NCBI GenBank assembly: GCA_016290615.1
Contig: JAEEUS010000001.1
Coordinates: 1 to 64,000 of the forward strand
Direction of reading: 5' to 3'
DNA: 64,000 nucleotides
DNA from: Lachnospiraceae bacterium
GTDB lineage: Bacteria; Bacillota; Clostridia; Lachnospirales; Lachnospiraceae
The position numbers were made by a program, and so were the translations under genes. Below the pieces are notes generated by a model. That model searched no databases. It had not been told where the DNA came from and was given only the letters and a program-made list of their open reading frames with translations. This document shows positions 35,087-43,983 of the stretch, piece by piece. Every line of letters begins with the position of its first letter. Within the stretch, counting starts at the first letter, position 1.

Positions 35087-36502
35087 ATGAAACAATTTAT
35101 GGATAAGGAATTCATCCTTGATAACCCGACCGCCTCAAAACTATTTCATGAATATGCTGAAAAAGCTCCGATCATCGACTATCACTGCCACATCAGCCCT
35201 AAAGAGATAGCACAAAACAAACACTTCAAAAATATAACCGAAGTATGGCTTGGAGGTGATCATTACAAATGGCGTTTTATGCGTTCGTGCGGAGTAGACG
35301 AAAAATACATCACCGGAAACGCAAGTGATAAAGATAAGTTTCTTAAGTGGGCAGAATGTCTCAGCAAAGCCATAGGCAATCCTTTGTATCACTGGAGCCA
35401 TCTTGAACTCCAAAGGTATTTTGGTTTTAACAAGCCTCTTAATCCCAGCAATGCCGAAGAAGCGTGGGAAACATGCAACAGGGTGCTATCAGCCCCCGAT
35501 ATGGGAGCCAGGGATATCATCATAAAGTCACGTGTTACACTTATATGCACGACAGATGATCCCATAGATTCTCTTGAATACCACGATGTGATACGAAGTG
35601 ACACATCATTTCCGGTGAAAGTTCTTCCTGCGTGGCGTCCAGATAAGGCCATGAATATTGAAATGCCCGATTACTGCGAATATCTGGGCAAGCTTTCCAG
35701 CATAAGCAACATTACGATAGATTCATTCGAAAGCCTTATCAATGCTTTGAAAACAAGGATGGATTTCTTTGAAGATATGGGTTGTCTGGTTTCCGATCAT
35801 GCTTTGGAGTATATCATGTATGCCCCTGCTGAGCTTTCAGAGATCGAGAACATATTTAGAGCCAGACTCTCAGGAAGGGATCTGTTAAGTGAAGAAGTGT
35901 TAAAATTCAAGTTTGCCTTTATGCAGGCAATGGCCAAGGAATATGTCGCCAAAAACTGGGTTATGCAGCTGCACTACGGATGCAAGAGAGATAACAACCG
36001 ATTGAGTTATGAAAGACTCGGTCCCGATACCGGTTATGACTGTATAAATGATCATACACCTTCTTACGAGGTTGCGGATTTCCTTAATGCGCTTGAAGAA
36101 AAGAACAGTCTTCCCAAAACTATACTGTATAGTTTGAATCCTACCGATAATGCTTCGATCGGAACCATTATCGGATGTTTCCAAAACTCCGATGCTGTTT
36201 CCAGAATTCAGCAGGGAAGCGCGTGGTGGTTCAACGACCACAAATCAGGAATGTTGGACCAGCTGCGTTCTTTAGCCTCACTCGGAAATCTGTCCGGATT
36301 CGTAGGTATGCTCACAGATTCAAGATCCTTCCTGTCATATACCAGACACGAATACTTCAGACGTATACTTTGCAACATGTTCGGCGAGCTTGTTGAAAAC
36401 GGCGAATTCCCCGATGATTACGAGATACTTAAAAAGATCATCAAAGATATATGCTACAACAACTGTGTAAATTATTTCAGATTTCCGATAGATTGCATTT
36501 AG
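35087..36502 (+). CDS. uxaC: Glucuronate/galacturonate isomerase
   Basis: 471 residues, the standard UxaC length. Amidohydrolase-like barrel with metal ligands in IIDYHCHISPKEIA (about 24-37), VTLICTTDDPIDSLEYH, MQLHYGCKRDNN and the C-terminal GFVGMLTDSRSFLSYTRHEYFRRILC. Converts D-galacturonate to D-tagaturonate and glucuronate to fructuronate. Second gene behind lacI, with AGGAGAG upstream. With uxaB and uxaA it completes the route to KDG; kdgK and kdgA are not in the window. Confidence 0.96.
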   Translation: MKQFMDKEFILDNPTASKLFHEYAEKAPIIDYHCHISPKEIAQNKHFKNITEVWLGGDHYKWRFMRSCGVDEKYITGNASDKDKFLKWAECLSKAIGNPLYHWSHLELQRYFGFNKPLNPSNAEEAWETCNRVLSAPDMGARDIIIKSRVTLICTTDDPIDSLEYHDVIRSDTSFPVKVLPAWRPDKAMNIEMPDYCEYLGKLSSISNITIDSFESLINALKTRMDFFEDMGCLVSDHALEYIMYAPAELSEIENIFRARLSGRDLLSEEVLKFKFAFMQAMAKEYVAKNWVMQLHYGCKRDNNRLSYERLGPDTGYDCINDHTPSYEVADFLNALEEKNSLPKTILYSLNPTDNASIGTIIGCFQNSDAVSRIQQGSAWWFNDHKSGMLDQLRSLASLGNLSGFVGMLTDSRSFLSYTRHEYFRRILCNMFGELVENGEFPDDYEILKKIIKDICYNNCVNYFRFPIDCI

Positions 36503-36521
36503 AGAGATTTATAAATAAATC

Positions 36522-36550
36522 AAGCTGTACACATTGTCAGTGTACAGCTT
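36522..36550. terminator. Bidirectional terminator between uxaC and the glycosidase gene
   Basis: Perfect 11-bp stem AAGCTGTACAC/GTGTACAGCTT with a 7-nt loop. It is followed by ATTTTATTCT on the plus strand and by a TTTAT-rich stretch on the minus strand. It lies between two convergent stops 56 bp apart. Confidence 0.8.
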
Positions 36551-36558
36551 ATTTTATT

Positions 36559-37956
36559 CTACAGTTCTATAACTCTTTGTATATCGCCGTTTAGATTAGT
36601 TATTATCTTCACATCTGCTTTTGTCTCAAATATCTCGCGTCCGTCGATCTGCGCTCTTGAGCCTGTAAGAGTGTTTTCCACTCTGTATACATGCTCACCG
36701 ATATGCTGTTCATATATGCTCTCACTTTTGTTTGTACAGCCCCAGAACAGCTGCTCTCTTTCTCTGTGGACTCCATATATCCTTGATATGTACTCAAGAA
36801 CAGACAGCATAGCCGGCCCGTATGCATCGATCTCGCCTTCTAGGGATACTTTTGAAATCTGCCCCGTAAACGGATCAAACTGCTGTACAAATCTGCACTC
36901 CTCTTTTAATGCGTCAAAAAGACATTTTCCGAGTCTTGGTATAAGATGATCATATCCGTAGTTTTCAAGAGCCCTGATCGCTCTCTGATAGGTCAGTGCT
37001 TCACACTGTCCGCTCCAGTTGTTAGTCTCAATATTTCGAAACATGGAATCATTTACCGCGACAGAAGGAAGCGGCATCTTTGTCCAGAACTCGTCCGGAT
37101 TCAACAGATGCCTATTTACGAATGCATCCGCCATCCGATCATCTATGCTGTGCCAGTACATAGCCCTTAGCGTATTATGATACAGAACAGGTATCTCAAA
37201 ATGATTCTTGTCCCTGTCAAAACATGTCCCTCTTTCCTCGCTCCATAGGTATTCACGTATCTTTCTTCTTACAGCATCTGCCTTTTTGTTCCACCTATCG
37301 GCCAGTTCTTCTTTTTTGAGTATCCTGCTGATCTGTGAAAGAGTTTCTCTGCTTGAATATGAATAACTCATAACATCTATAGATGCCATTGGAACTATCC
37401 TGCAGTCTTGTGGAGGTTGTTCCTCAGTCCATGCATCGGGAGCATCCATATATCTTACCGCATGATCTTCGCCGGTGTCGTATTTGCAAAATGACTCCAA
37501 ACATCCATCATTATCGGAATCCCTTGTTTTCCATAGATAATCATCGAATCTCTCAAGTGTTGTATATAACAGATCAAGATAGTCAGTTTTCTCTTCAGCA
37601 ATATAATACATATTGAGAGCCGGAGCCGGGAAACAAAAACCCTGAAATTTATTAAACTGAGGTATTACTATGCCATTCTCCAAAGCTATTGAGCCGGGAA
37701 TTCTCCCATCATCTCTCGCATACTCCATGAACATGAGCTGGTTGTTAAGGCCGATCTCTATGTTCCTTTTGGCATACATCTCTCCGCCCATCGGCTGTGT
37801 TTCCAGCCATATCTTCTCATATCCACCGCCTTCTACAAGGACACTTCGTCCCGCAAAATCTTTGATATTAAACAAGCACTTGCGTTCTGCTTCATCGTAA
37901 AGGCGCTTAAGCTTCAAGTCCGATATATCAAATAAAACTTTCGACTCTTTCTCCAC
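36559..37956 (-). CDS. Six-hairpin glycoside hydrolase (GH63/MGH1-like)
   Basis: 465 residues, no signal peptide, so cytoplasmic. An (alpha/alpha)6-barrel layout is suggested by repeated helical hairpins with WLETQPMGGEMYAKRNIEIG (about 50-69), YLWKTRDSDNDGCLESFCKYDTG (about 138-160) and IETNNWSGQCEALTYQRAIR (about 315-334). The D-N-D-G-C-L and NNWSGQ stretches resemble those in mannosylglycerate-hydrolase and GH63 families. The gene follows GH43 by 3 bp at the end of the importer operon, so it probably acts on imported pectin-side-chain or rhamnogalacturonan oligosaccharides. Exact family and bond are uncertain. Confidence 0.65.
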   Translation of the reverse strand: MEKESKVLFDISDLKLKRLYDEAERKCLFNIKDFAGRSVLVEGGGYEKIWLETQPMGGEMYAKRNIEIGLNNQLMFMEYARDDGRIPGSIALENGIVIPQFNKFQGFCFPAPALNMYYIAEEKTDYLDLLYTTLERFDDYLWKTRDSDNDGCLESFCKYDTGEDHAVRYMDAPDAWTEEQPPQDCRIVPMASIDVMSYSYSSRETLSQISRILKKEELADRWNKKADAVRRKIREYLWSEERGTCFDRDKNHFEIPVLYHNTLRAMYWHSIDDRMADAFVNRHLLNPDEFWTKMPLPSVAVNDSMFRNIETNNWSGQCEALTYQRAIRALENYGYDHLIPRLGKCLFDALKEECRFVQQFDPFTGQISKVSLEGEIDAYGPAMLSVLEYISRIYGVHREREQLFWGCTNKSESIYEQHIGEHVYRVENTLTGSRAQIDGREIFETKADVKIITNLNGDIQRVIEL

Positions 37957-37959
37957 TGT

Positions 37960-39519
37960 CTATACCTGTCTGTTCTCTACATGCCAGTAATCATATTTTG
38001 CCAAAGCCTTTTTTTCCAGCATATCATGAATATACATCCCCATATGAGCGCCGGTAAATCCCCTGCAATACTCATCGGTAAGAATATGTGTATCAGCCTG
38101 CGCATTAATACCTATCCAGTTATCATCAAAACTATAAGAAAACCAGATTCTTATACCATCCGTCTCTATCCTTAACTTGACAGGATCATCATTATCTATA
38201 ATAACCGGCTTGATAAGATCTTTGATATCGCCACTGTCACTCTTTAGCAGAACAAGTATTCTCTCGCCAGCCTCATTTAATGATTTGCCGAATATATAGA
38301 AATTCAGGTTATCATACATATATACAATACCTGCAAGTTGCTGATAGGATTGAGGTCTGAAATCCATGCATGTTTCTGCCATGCACGCAATGCTCTGCTG
38401 TCTTGTCGCAAGCAACGATACATGATGCAGTGAATTTAATGACTCTTCACCCCTTAGTATCAGTTTGGATGCAGCTTTATCAATGCTTGAAAAATTGTTA
38501 TAATCCCATCTTAGAGATGAGTAAGCCACATCAATTGTTTCTTTATCAAAACTGTCATGAAAGACAGATTCTTTATTAAGTTCTGATCCTTCATCATCTT
38601 CACAGGATATCGCTGCCAGAGGCTCTGCTGTCTGAACCTGTCCATAGTGATCTGCGTTTTGAGTTTTAAACCAACCATCTTTATCAAGGATCATCTTTTG
38701 GATCGCTGTTTCTCTGCCAAGGATGCATCCGCCTGCTTCCTTTACCGGTCTGGAACACAGATGCACCATGTACCATTCATGCTGAGGCGTTTCCACAAGA
38801 CTTGCATGCCCGCACTTTTGTAGCAATCCTTCCTTGTCTGATGTGAGTATAGGATTGTCGGGACATGTTATATATGGACCGTAAACCGAATCCGAACGCG
38901 CAAGTGTGACACAATGATCATATCCCGTACCGCCTTCGGCGACCACAAGATAGTAAAAGTCTCCTATGTGATATATATGAGGTCCCTCTAAGCAGCCGAT
39001 GCCCGAACCATCATATACATGAACTCGTTCTCCTACAGGCTTCATGTTATCCGGCGAGATTTCCTGCACCGTTATACCCTTAAAACCGTTTATCATATTC
39101 ACGAGATATTTTCTTCCATCCATGTCATGAAAAAGCGACGGATCAAAACCGATGCTGTTAAGATATACGGGATCTGACCACTTTCCATATATATCATCAG
39201 CCCATACCACATAGTTATTCGTGTTATAGAATCTTCCCCTCTTGGTCTTGACATCCGTATATACCAGATAATATCTGCTCCCGTCATAGCTAAGACACGG
39301 AGCCCATACTCCGCCCGATGGCGGATCTCCTGTCAGATCGAGCTGGCTTTTTCTATTTAGCGGTGAATCGATCTGCTTCCATCTTTTCAGATCCTTTGAT
39401 TCAAACAACCTCACTCCCGGCCACCACTCAAACGTAGATGTCGCTATATAGTATTTTCCTTTAGCCCATATAATACTTGGATCTGGGCAAAACCCTCTGA
39501 GTATCGGATTTATGATCAT
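37960..39519 (-). CDS. GH43 glycoside hydrolase (beta-xylosidase/arabinosidase-like)
   Basis: 519 residues, no signal peptide. Five-bladed propeller (about 1-310) with catalytic base Asp13 (GFCPDPSIIWA), the pKa-modulating Asp in GFDPSLFHDMDG (about 125) and the acid Glu in GCLEGPHIYHIG (about 178). A C-terminal beta-sandwich (about 320-519) is of the concanavalin-like DUF1349 type found in xylan 1,4-beta-xylosidases. It cuts xylose or arabinose from short imported oligosaccharides. Downstream of the ABC permeases (17 bp gap). Confidence 0.9.
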   Translation of the reverse strand: MIINPILRGFCPDPSIIWAKGKYYIATSTFEWWPGVRLFESKDLKRWKQIDSPLNRKSQLDLTGDPPSGGVWAPCLSYDGSRYYLVYTDVKTKRGRFYNTNNYVVWADDIYGKWSDPVYLNSIGFDPSLFHDMDGRKYLVNMINGFKGITVQEISPDNMKPVGERVHVYDGSGIGCLEGPHIYHIGDFYYLVVAEGGTGYDHCVTLARSDSVYGPYITCPDNPILTSDKEGLLQKCGHASLVETPQHEWYMVHLCSRPVKEAGGCILGRETAIQKMILDKDGWFKTQNADHYGQVQTAEPLAAISCEDDEGSELNKESVFHDSFDKETIDVAYSSLRWDYNNFSSIDKAASKLILRGEESLNSLHHVSLLATRQQSIACMAETCMDFRPQSYQQLAGIVYMYDNLNFYIFGKSLNEAGERILVLLKSDSGDIKDLIKPVIIDNDDPVKLRIETDGIRIWFSYSFDDNWIGINAQADTHILTDEYCRGFTGAHMGMYIHDMLEKKALAKYDYWHVENRQV

Positions 39520-39536
39520 TTTGGCACCTGCTTATA

Positions 39537-40382
39537 TCATCCTTTCAGACCGCTGGTTCCGATTCCTTCTACCAGATATCTGTTGAATATCAAAAAGATA
39601 AGAAATACCGGGATCAAAGATAATGTAGACATTGCAAACATAGCACCGTAATCCGTTTTGGAAGCAGCGTCCGCAAACATCTTGATCGCCAGCGAAGCCG
39701 TATAGGATTCAGGCTTGCTGAGATAAAGTAACGGTCCCATATAGTCATCCCATTTCCAATAGAACTGGATGATAACTGTTGTTACTATAGAAGGCTTTAG
39801 CAACGGTAATATTATATTAGCATAAATCGCATACTTGCTGCATCCGTCTATTGTGGCAGCCTCATCCAGTTCCTTGGGGATACCCTTCATAAACTGCATC
39901 ATCTGATATATAAAAAAGGCCTGTCCGCAAAAATAAGGGAGGATAAGCGGAACATAGCTGTCAGCTAACCCAAGTTTATACCAGATGAGGAACGAAGGTA
40001 TCATTATAACCTGTCCCGGCAGCATCATGGTTGCGAGCATACACGTAAACCAGAACTTTCTGCCTTTAAACTCAACTCTCGCAAATGCGTAAGCGACCAG
40101 CGAAGAACTGATCACAGTTCCAAGCGTTGCTACAGCCGTTATAACAAACGAGTTGAAGAAAAATCTGGCAAACGATATACCGCTGAATCCACTCCAGCCG
40201 GTAGTATAGTTGGCTAGTTTAAAATTCTTCGGTATCAGACTCAACGATCCTCTGAGTATCTCGGCATTGTCTTTGAAAGAGCCGGATATCATCCATAAAA
40301 CCGGATATATCATGACAAATCCGAAGGCAATGACCAATATATGGTATATTAGCTTTCTAATTCTGATCTTAGATTTCATCAC
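39537..40382 (-). CDS. Carbohydrate ABC transporter permease, MalG/AraQ-like
   Basis: 281 residues, six membrane helices. EAA loop that contacts the ATPase: DEAATIDGCSKYAIYANIIL. Ends in EGIGTSGLKG, typical of the MalG family. Its start overlaps the partner permease stop by ATGA. Forms the heterodimeric membrane channel with that partner. No ATP-binding protein is encoded here; a shared MsmX/UgpC-like ATPase elsewhere is expected, as in many Firmicutes. Confidence 0.93.
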   Translation of the reverse strand: MMKSKIRIRKLIYHILVIAFGFVMIYPVLWMISGSFKDNAEILRGSLSLIPKNFKLANYTTGWSGFSGISFARFFFNSFVITAVATLGTVISSSLVAYAFARVEFKGRKFWFTCMLATMMLPGQVIMIPSFLIWYKLGLADSYVPLILPYFCGQAFFIYQMMQFMKGIPKELDEAATIDGCSKYAIYANIILPLLKPSIVTTVIIQFYWKWDDYMGPLLYLSKPESYTASLAIKMFADAASKTDYGAMFAMSTLSLIPVFLIFLIFNRYLVEGIGTSGLKG

Positions 40383-41311
40383 TCGTCGTCGCCTCCTTCA
40401 CCGAATACCCAGAACTTTGAACTCTTGAATATCATAAGGGTTATGATACTCATGATAACAAGCATAAACCAGCTCATTGCACAGGCATATCCCATGTGGT
40501 TGTACTTGAAAGCCTGGTTATATACGTTCAGGGCATACATCATGGTTCCGTTATTAGGGCCTCCCCCAGTTATGACAAATGCCTGGGTGAACGCCATGAA
40601 AGCTTGTATAGTCTGCATTACCAGATTATAAAGTATGATCGGCGACAGGCACGGGATGGTGATGCTCTTAAACATCTGCCACACTCCTGCCCCGTCGATC
40701 CGTGCAGCTTCATAATACATTGACGGGATCTCTTTCAGACCTGCTGCAAATATTATCATCGACGATCCAAACTGCCATACAGTCATCAGTATAAGTGGAT
40801 AAAGCGCCAACTTTGAATCTCCGAACCAGTTGACCGCAGAAAGTCCCATATCAGCTAAAACTGAGTTGAAGAGTCCTTTTCTGGCAAAAAGCTGTTTCCA
40901 TACAAGCGCTACAGCCACGCTTCCGCCCACAAGCGAAGGCACATAATAAAGTGATCTGTAAATAGTTACCATCCTGCTCTTTCTTGTCAATACAAAAGCT
41001 ACCAGGAGGGCAAACGCAAGCTTTAAAGGTACCGATATCAGTACATATTTTAATGTGATCCCCAGTGATTTTATGAATATTTCGTCATGAAGCAGCTGTA
41101 TAAAGTTCGCCGCTCCCACATAAGTTGCGGTCTTGTTTCCCATCGAATAGTCCGTAAACGCATAATAAAACGAAGTTATGATCGGAATAAACGAGAAGCA
41201 TACAAAACCGAAAATGAAAGGAAATGCAAAAATATTTCCTACTGTCTGATCCTTATTGAAAAATCTTGATACTATGGATGTTTTTTCTGCATTATTCGAC
41301 ACAGCAGCCAT
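40379..41311 (-). CDS. Carbohydrate ABC transporter permease, MalF/LplB-like
   Basis: 310 residues, six helices with a longer N-terminus. EAA loop: YEAARIDGAGVWQMFKSITI. Signature FVITGGGPNNGTMMYALNVYNQAF is typical of this permease family. Overlaps the MalG-like gene by 4 bp. A hairpin in the 90-bp gap upstream separates it from the abundant binding-protein message. Confidence 0.93.
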   Translation of the reverse strand: MAAVSNNAEKTSIVSRFFNKDQTVGNIFAFPFIFGFVCFSFIPIITSFYYAFTDYSMGNKTATYVGAANFIQLLHDEIFIKSLGITLKYVLISVPLKLAFALLVAFVLTRKSRMVTIYRSLYYVPSLVGGSVAVALVWKQLFARKGLFNSVLADMGLSAVNWFGDSKLALYPLILMTVWQFGSSMIIFAAGLKEIPSMYYEAARIDGAGVWQMFKSITIPCLSPIILYNLVMQTIQAFMAFTQAFVITGGGPNNGTMMYALNVYNQAFKYNHMGYACAMSWFMLVIMSIITLMIFKSSKFWVFGEGGDDE

Positions 41312-41326
41312 CCCTCCTTAAAACTA

Positions 41327-41358
41327 CAGGTACACATCTCCTAAGGAAAGTGTACCTG
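41327..41358 (-). promoter_or_regulatory. Intercistronic stem-loop between binding protein and permease genes
   Basis: Perfect 9-bp stem CAGGTACAC/GTGTACCTG with a 14-nt loop, followed on the minus strand by TAGTTTT only. It lies after the binding-protein stop. Such hairpins stabilise the upstream message or cause partial termination, giving more binding protein than permease. Confidence 0.65.
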
Positions 41359-41401
41359 CATATAACATATTTCTATTTACTAACCCTATTTCCCCAAAAC
41401 A

Positions 41402-42799
41402 CTATTTAAAAAGCTTTTCAGCATCAGCATATGTCTTGTCAGCAGCTTCCTGTGCTGTTATATCACCTGACACAACCTGCTGAATATAGTTACGATAGTT
41501 GTCAACAACCTCATCCTGGCCGGCAGGGCTGAGAACGTTGATCTTTTCAGGCGTTTCAAAAGTTCCTACTAGGCTTACATAGTCATACATGATCTTCTGA
41601 CCTTCAGTCGCTTCAGCCTCAAGAGCCTTACGTACTTCGTCGTTGATCGGTATTCCTCTCTCTCCCTTTAATACGTTGTTGCACTCTGTGCTGTTCTGGA
41701 ACCAGCTGATAAACTTAGCAGCTTCCTCTTTATTCTTGCTGTCCTGTGATATGCAGAGCATCTGTGAAGACTGGATAACCGAACCTGCAGGGCCGTCCGC
41801 CTTTACTCTCGGAACAGTTGCAAGCGCCAGATGGCGGCCTTCTTTTTCGCAAATATCATAGATGGTCGGGAACTGGTTGACAGCAACCCATGTCATTGCT
41901 GCTTCGCCTGTAACAAGGAAATCATTCTCGATGTTAGTTATCTCCATCTCGGCACCGGCATCCGGAGATGCACCCTTTTTGATAAGATTTGCTCTCATCT
42001 CAATATAAGGTGTAAGCATCTGTGCATCTGCAAATCCCATACCTGTGAGATCAAGATTAAAGAAACCGTATTCTCCTACCTTGCCCTGCTGTCCTATGTA
42101 TGTAGAGCAACCTGCTATAAACTCACTTGAAGTGAATCCTGATGAGCCAAAATGTCCTGTCTTTTCAGCGATAGTAAGCGCCGCCTGTTCAAAATCATCC
42201 CATGTCCAGTTTTCTGTAGGAAGAGGAACGCCTGCCTCATTGAACATATCTACATCATAAGCAATACCGTATGTATTAAGACCATTTGAGAGACCGATCT
42301 GATGTCCGTCGGTATCCTGAGTGATCTTTAAATACGCATCTGAAATACCGGATGTATCAACTACACCGCTATCTATGAACTCATTCATGTAGTAGATCTT
42401 GTCGATATACTCAGGAAAGTTTCCTCCAAGCTGGAAGATATCCCATACCTGATCTGAAGCGACCAGTGTCTTAAGTTTTGTGAAGTAGCTGTCAAAATCG
42501 TAAAATTCATACTCGATATCAACATTAGGATGTTCTTTTTCATACATCTCGATTACCTCAACCGTGATATCGTGTCTTGTCTGTGAACCCCACCATGCCA
42601 TTCTCAGTGTTACCGGCTCTTCTGAATCTGCTGCAGCCGTCTCGGTTACTGCCTCAGTAGTATCAGAGCTAGAATCCTCGGCAACCGCTGCTGTATCTTC
42701 ACTGGATGGTGCTGTGTCCGCAGCAGGTGCTGAACTACCGCATGCTGTAAGTCCAAACAGCATTGTTGCGGTCAAAAGTGTTGCTAACATCTTTTTCAT
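41402..42799 (-). CDS. Extracellular sugar-binding lipoprotein of the ABC importer
   Basis: 465 residues from ATG at 42799 (AAAGGAG 9 nt upstream). Lipoprotein signal peptide MKKMLATLLTATMLFGLTAC with lipobox LTAC (Cys20). A Ser/Thr/Ala/Glu-rich linker follows (about 21-55), then a family 1 solute-binding domain (VTLRMAWWGSQTRHDITVEV, PNVDIEYEFYDFDSY). It captures an oligosaccharide outside the membrane. In context with GH43 and uxa/rha genes, a rhamnogalacturonan- or pectin-derived oligosaccharide is likely. Start region is controlled by the palindrome at 42900-42913. Confidence 0.93.
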   Translation of the reverse strand: MKKMLATLLTATMLFGLTACGSSAPAADTAPSSEDTAAVAEDSSSDTTEAVTETAAADSEEPVTLRMAWWGSQTRHDITVEVIEMYEKEHPNVDIEYEFYDFDSYFTKLKTLVASDQVWDIFQLGGNFPEYIDKIYYMNEFIDSGVVDTSGISDAYLKITQDTDGHQIGLSNGLNTYGIAYDVDMFNEAGVPLPTENWTWDDFEQAALTIAEKTGHFGSSGFTSSEFIAGCSTYIGQQGKVGEYGFFNLDLTGMGFADAQMLTPYIEMRANLIKKGASPDAGAEMEITNIENDFLVTGEAAMTWVAVNQFPTIYDICEKEGRHLALATVPRVKADGPAGSVIQSSQMLCISQDSKNKEEAAKFISWFQNSTECNNVLKGERGIPINDEVRKALEAEATEGQKIMYDYVSLVGTFETPEKINVLSPAGQDEVVDNYRNYIQQVVSGDITAQEAADKTYADAEKLFK

Positions 42800-42899
42800 G
42801 TTAAAATACTCCTTTCCTGAAACCCTCATGTAAAAAGATTTGAGTGATATCCTCCAGACCGTTTTTTAAGATATCGCTCCTAATGGCTTGATTATATGA

Positions 42900-42913
42900 T
42901 GTAAGCGCTTACA
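42900..42913. promoter_or_regulatory. Operator palindrome of the sugar-importer operon
   Basis: Perfect palindrome TGTAAGCGCTTACA, identical to the core of the uxaB operator. It directly abuts the -10 box (42914-42919) of the importer promoter. Also fits the cre consensus TGWAANCGNTNWCA. Confidence 0.85.
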
Positions 42914-42922
42914 ATAATACCA
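42914..42922 (-). promoter_or_regulatory. Extended -10 promoter of the importer operon
   Basis: Minus strand TGGTATTAT, an extended -10 (TGnTATTAT), with no good -35 box 17 bp upstream. Weak basal activity and dependence on an activator such as the divergent AraC protein would fit. Confidence 0.55.
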
Positions 42923-42972
42923 AAATATTGGCTGTTTTTTTATAAAATTACATATTTTTTGTGATTTTGTGT

Positions 42973-42978
42973 TATAAT
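42973..42978 (+). promoter_or_regulatory. -10 box of the araC-type gene
   Basis: TATAAT, whose last bases would form the first possible ATG of the frame (42977). This makes that ATG an unlikely start and supports 43034. No clear -35 box. Confidence 0.55.
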
Positions 42979-43033
42979 GAACGTCAAAAGTAACAAAAAT
43001 ACATCAGAAAATTCGCATTTTGTGGGGACTTTT

Positions 43034-43861
43034 ATGAGAACAGAAGAATATAATAATGGTTTTTATATAGAGCAGAAGATCCGCATCCCTTCATTTGTTA
43101 TGAACTATGAGCATAACCATAATTACTGCGAGATATTTTATCTAAGGCGCGGAATGTGTACCTATACTGTTGACAAGAAGAAATGCCATTTGAGCGCAGG
43201 AGATATCTTTATAGTAAAAGCCGGAGAGTCTCATTGCACCTGTTATGAGGGTATCGAAGAATGTGAACGAATAGTCATCGCATGTGATCCAAAACACCTG
43301 CCTGATGATTTTTTGAAAAAGTATCCCGAAATAGAACACACTCTCTCAACATCAGGCAAGGTTGTCTTAAGCGATTCCGTTCGGGAAAAGCTTGAGGATA
43401 TTTTTGCTGATATGATGTTGGAAAGCAGTATGCCCGACAATTATTCCTATGATATGATGCTCGTTCTTGTCATCAAACTACTGCTCACAATACAGAGGAG
43501 CGGAATATTCGTATATGAGCAGTTATCCTCTTCAAACGAGATCAGTCCCAATATAGAACAGGCTATAAATTTCATTGCACTGAATTATTCAATGCAGTTG
43601 ACGCTTGACGAAATATCAGCGCGATTTAACCTGTGTCCGTCATATTTTTCAAAGAAGTTTAAGATAGAAACGGGTATGACATTCAAGGAATACCTCAATT
43701 ATATACGTCTGCGGCAGGCAACACAGATGTTGTTAACTACCGATGATTCCGTGACCAAGATCGCAATTAACTGCGGTTTCAACAGCAGCAACTATTTCAA
43801 GGATTGCTTCCATAAAAAGTTTGGCGTATCCCCCAGACAGTTCAGAAATACCAGAAGATAG
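43034..43861 (+). CDS. AraC-family regulator of the pectin-oligosaccharide importer
   Basis: 275 residues from ATG at 43034 (GTGGGGA upstream), not from the upstream ATG that lies in the TATAAT box. N-terminal cupin-like sugar-sensing domain (about 15-120; YEHNHNYCEIFYLRRGMCTY). C-terminal double helix-turn-helix (about 180-272): LDEISARFNLCPSYFSKKFK and VTKIAINCGFNSSNYFKDCF, ending GVSPRQFR. Divergent from the importer operon, so it probably activates that operon on sensing its sugar, next to the repressing palindrome. Confidence 0.92.
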   Translation: MRTEEYNNGFYIEQKIRIPSFVMNYEHNHNYCEIFYLRRGMCTYTVDKKKCHLSAGDIFIVKAGESHCTCYEGIEECERIVIACDPKHLPDDFLKKYPEIEHTLSTSGKVVLSDSVREKLEDIFADMMLESSMPDNYSYDMMLVLVIKLLLTIQRSGIFVYEQLSSSNEISPNIEQAINFIALNYSMQLTLDEISARFNLCPSYFSKKFKIETGMTFKEYLNYIRLRQATQMLLTTDDSVTKIAINCGFNSSNYFKDCFHKKFGVSPRQFRNTRR

Positions 43862-43887
43862 ATAGGTCATGCTTTTTTATAAAACAT

Positions 43888-43916
43888 TTGACGGTTTGTG
43901 TTTTCGATGTTAGTAT
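43888..43916 (+). promoter_or_regulatory. Putative promoter of the GH28-DUF624 genes
   Basis: TTGACG (43888-43893), 17-bp spacer, TAGTAT (43911-43916). About 68 bp before the GH28 start codon. Confidence 0.55.
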
Positions 43917-43983
43917 TCTCTTACACGGACTCGGAACCAGACCGCCCTGTTTGTGAATCATACGGATTTTTAGGAGACCTAAT

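Noticed and set aside
42977-43033. Longer start for the AraC-type regulator
   Set aside because: That ATG is formed by the end of a TATAAT box and has no ribosome site; ATG at 43034 has GGGG upstream.
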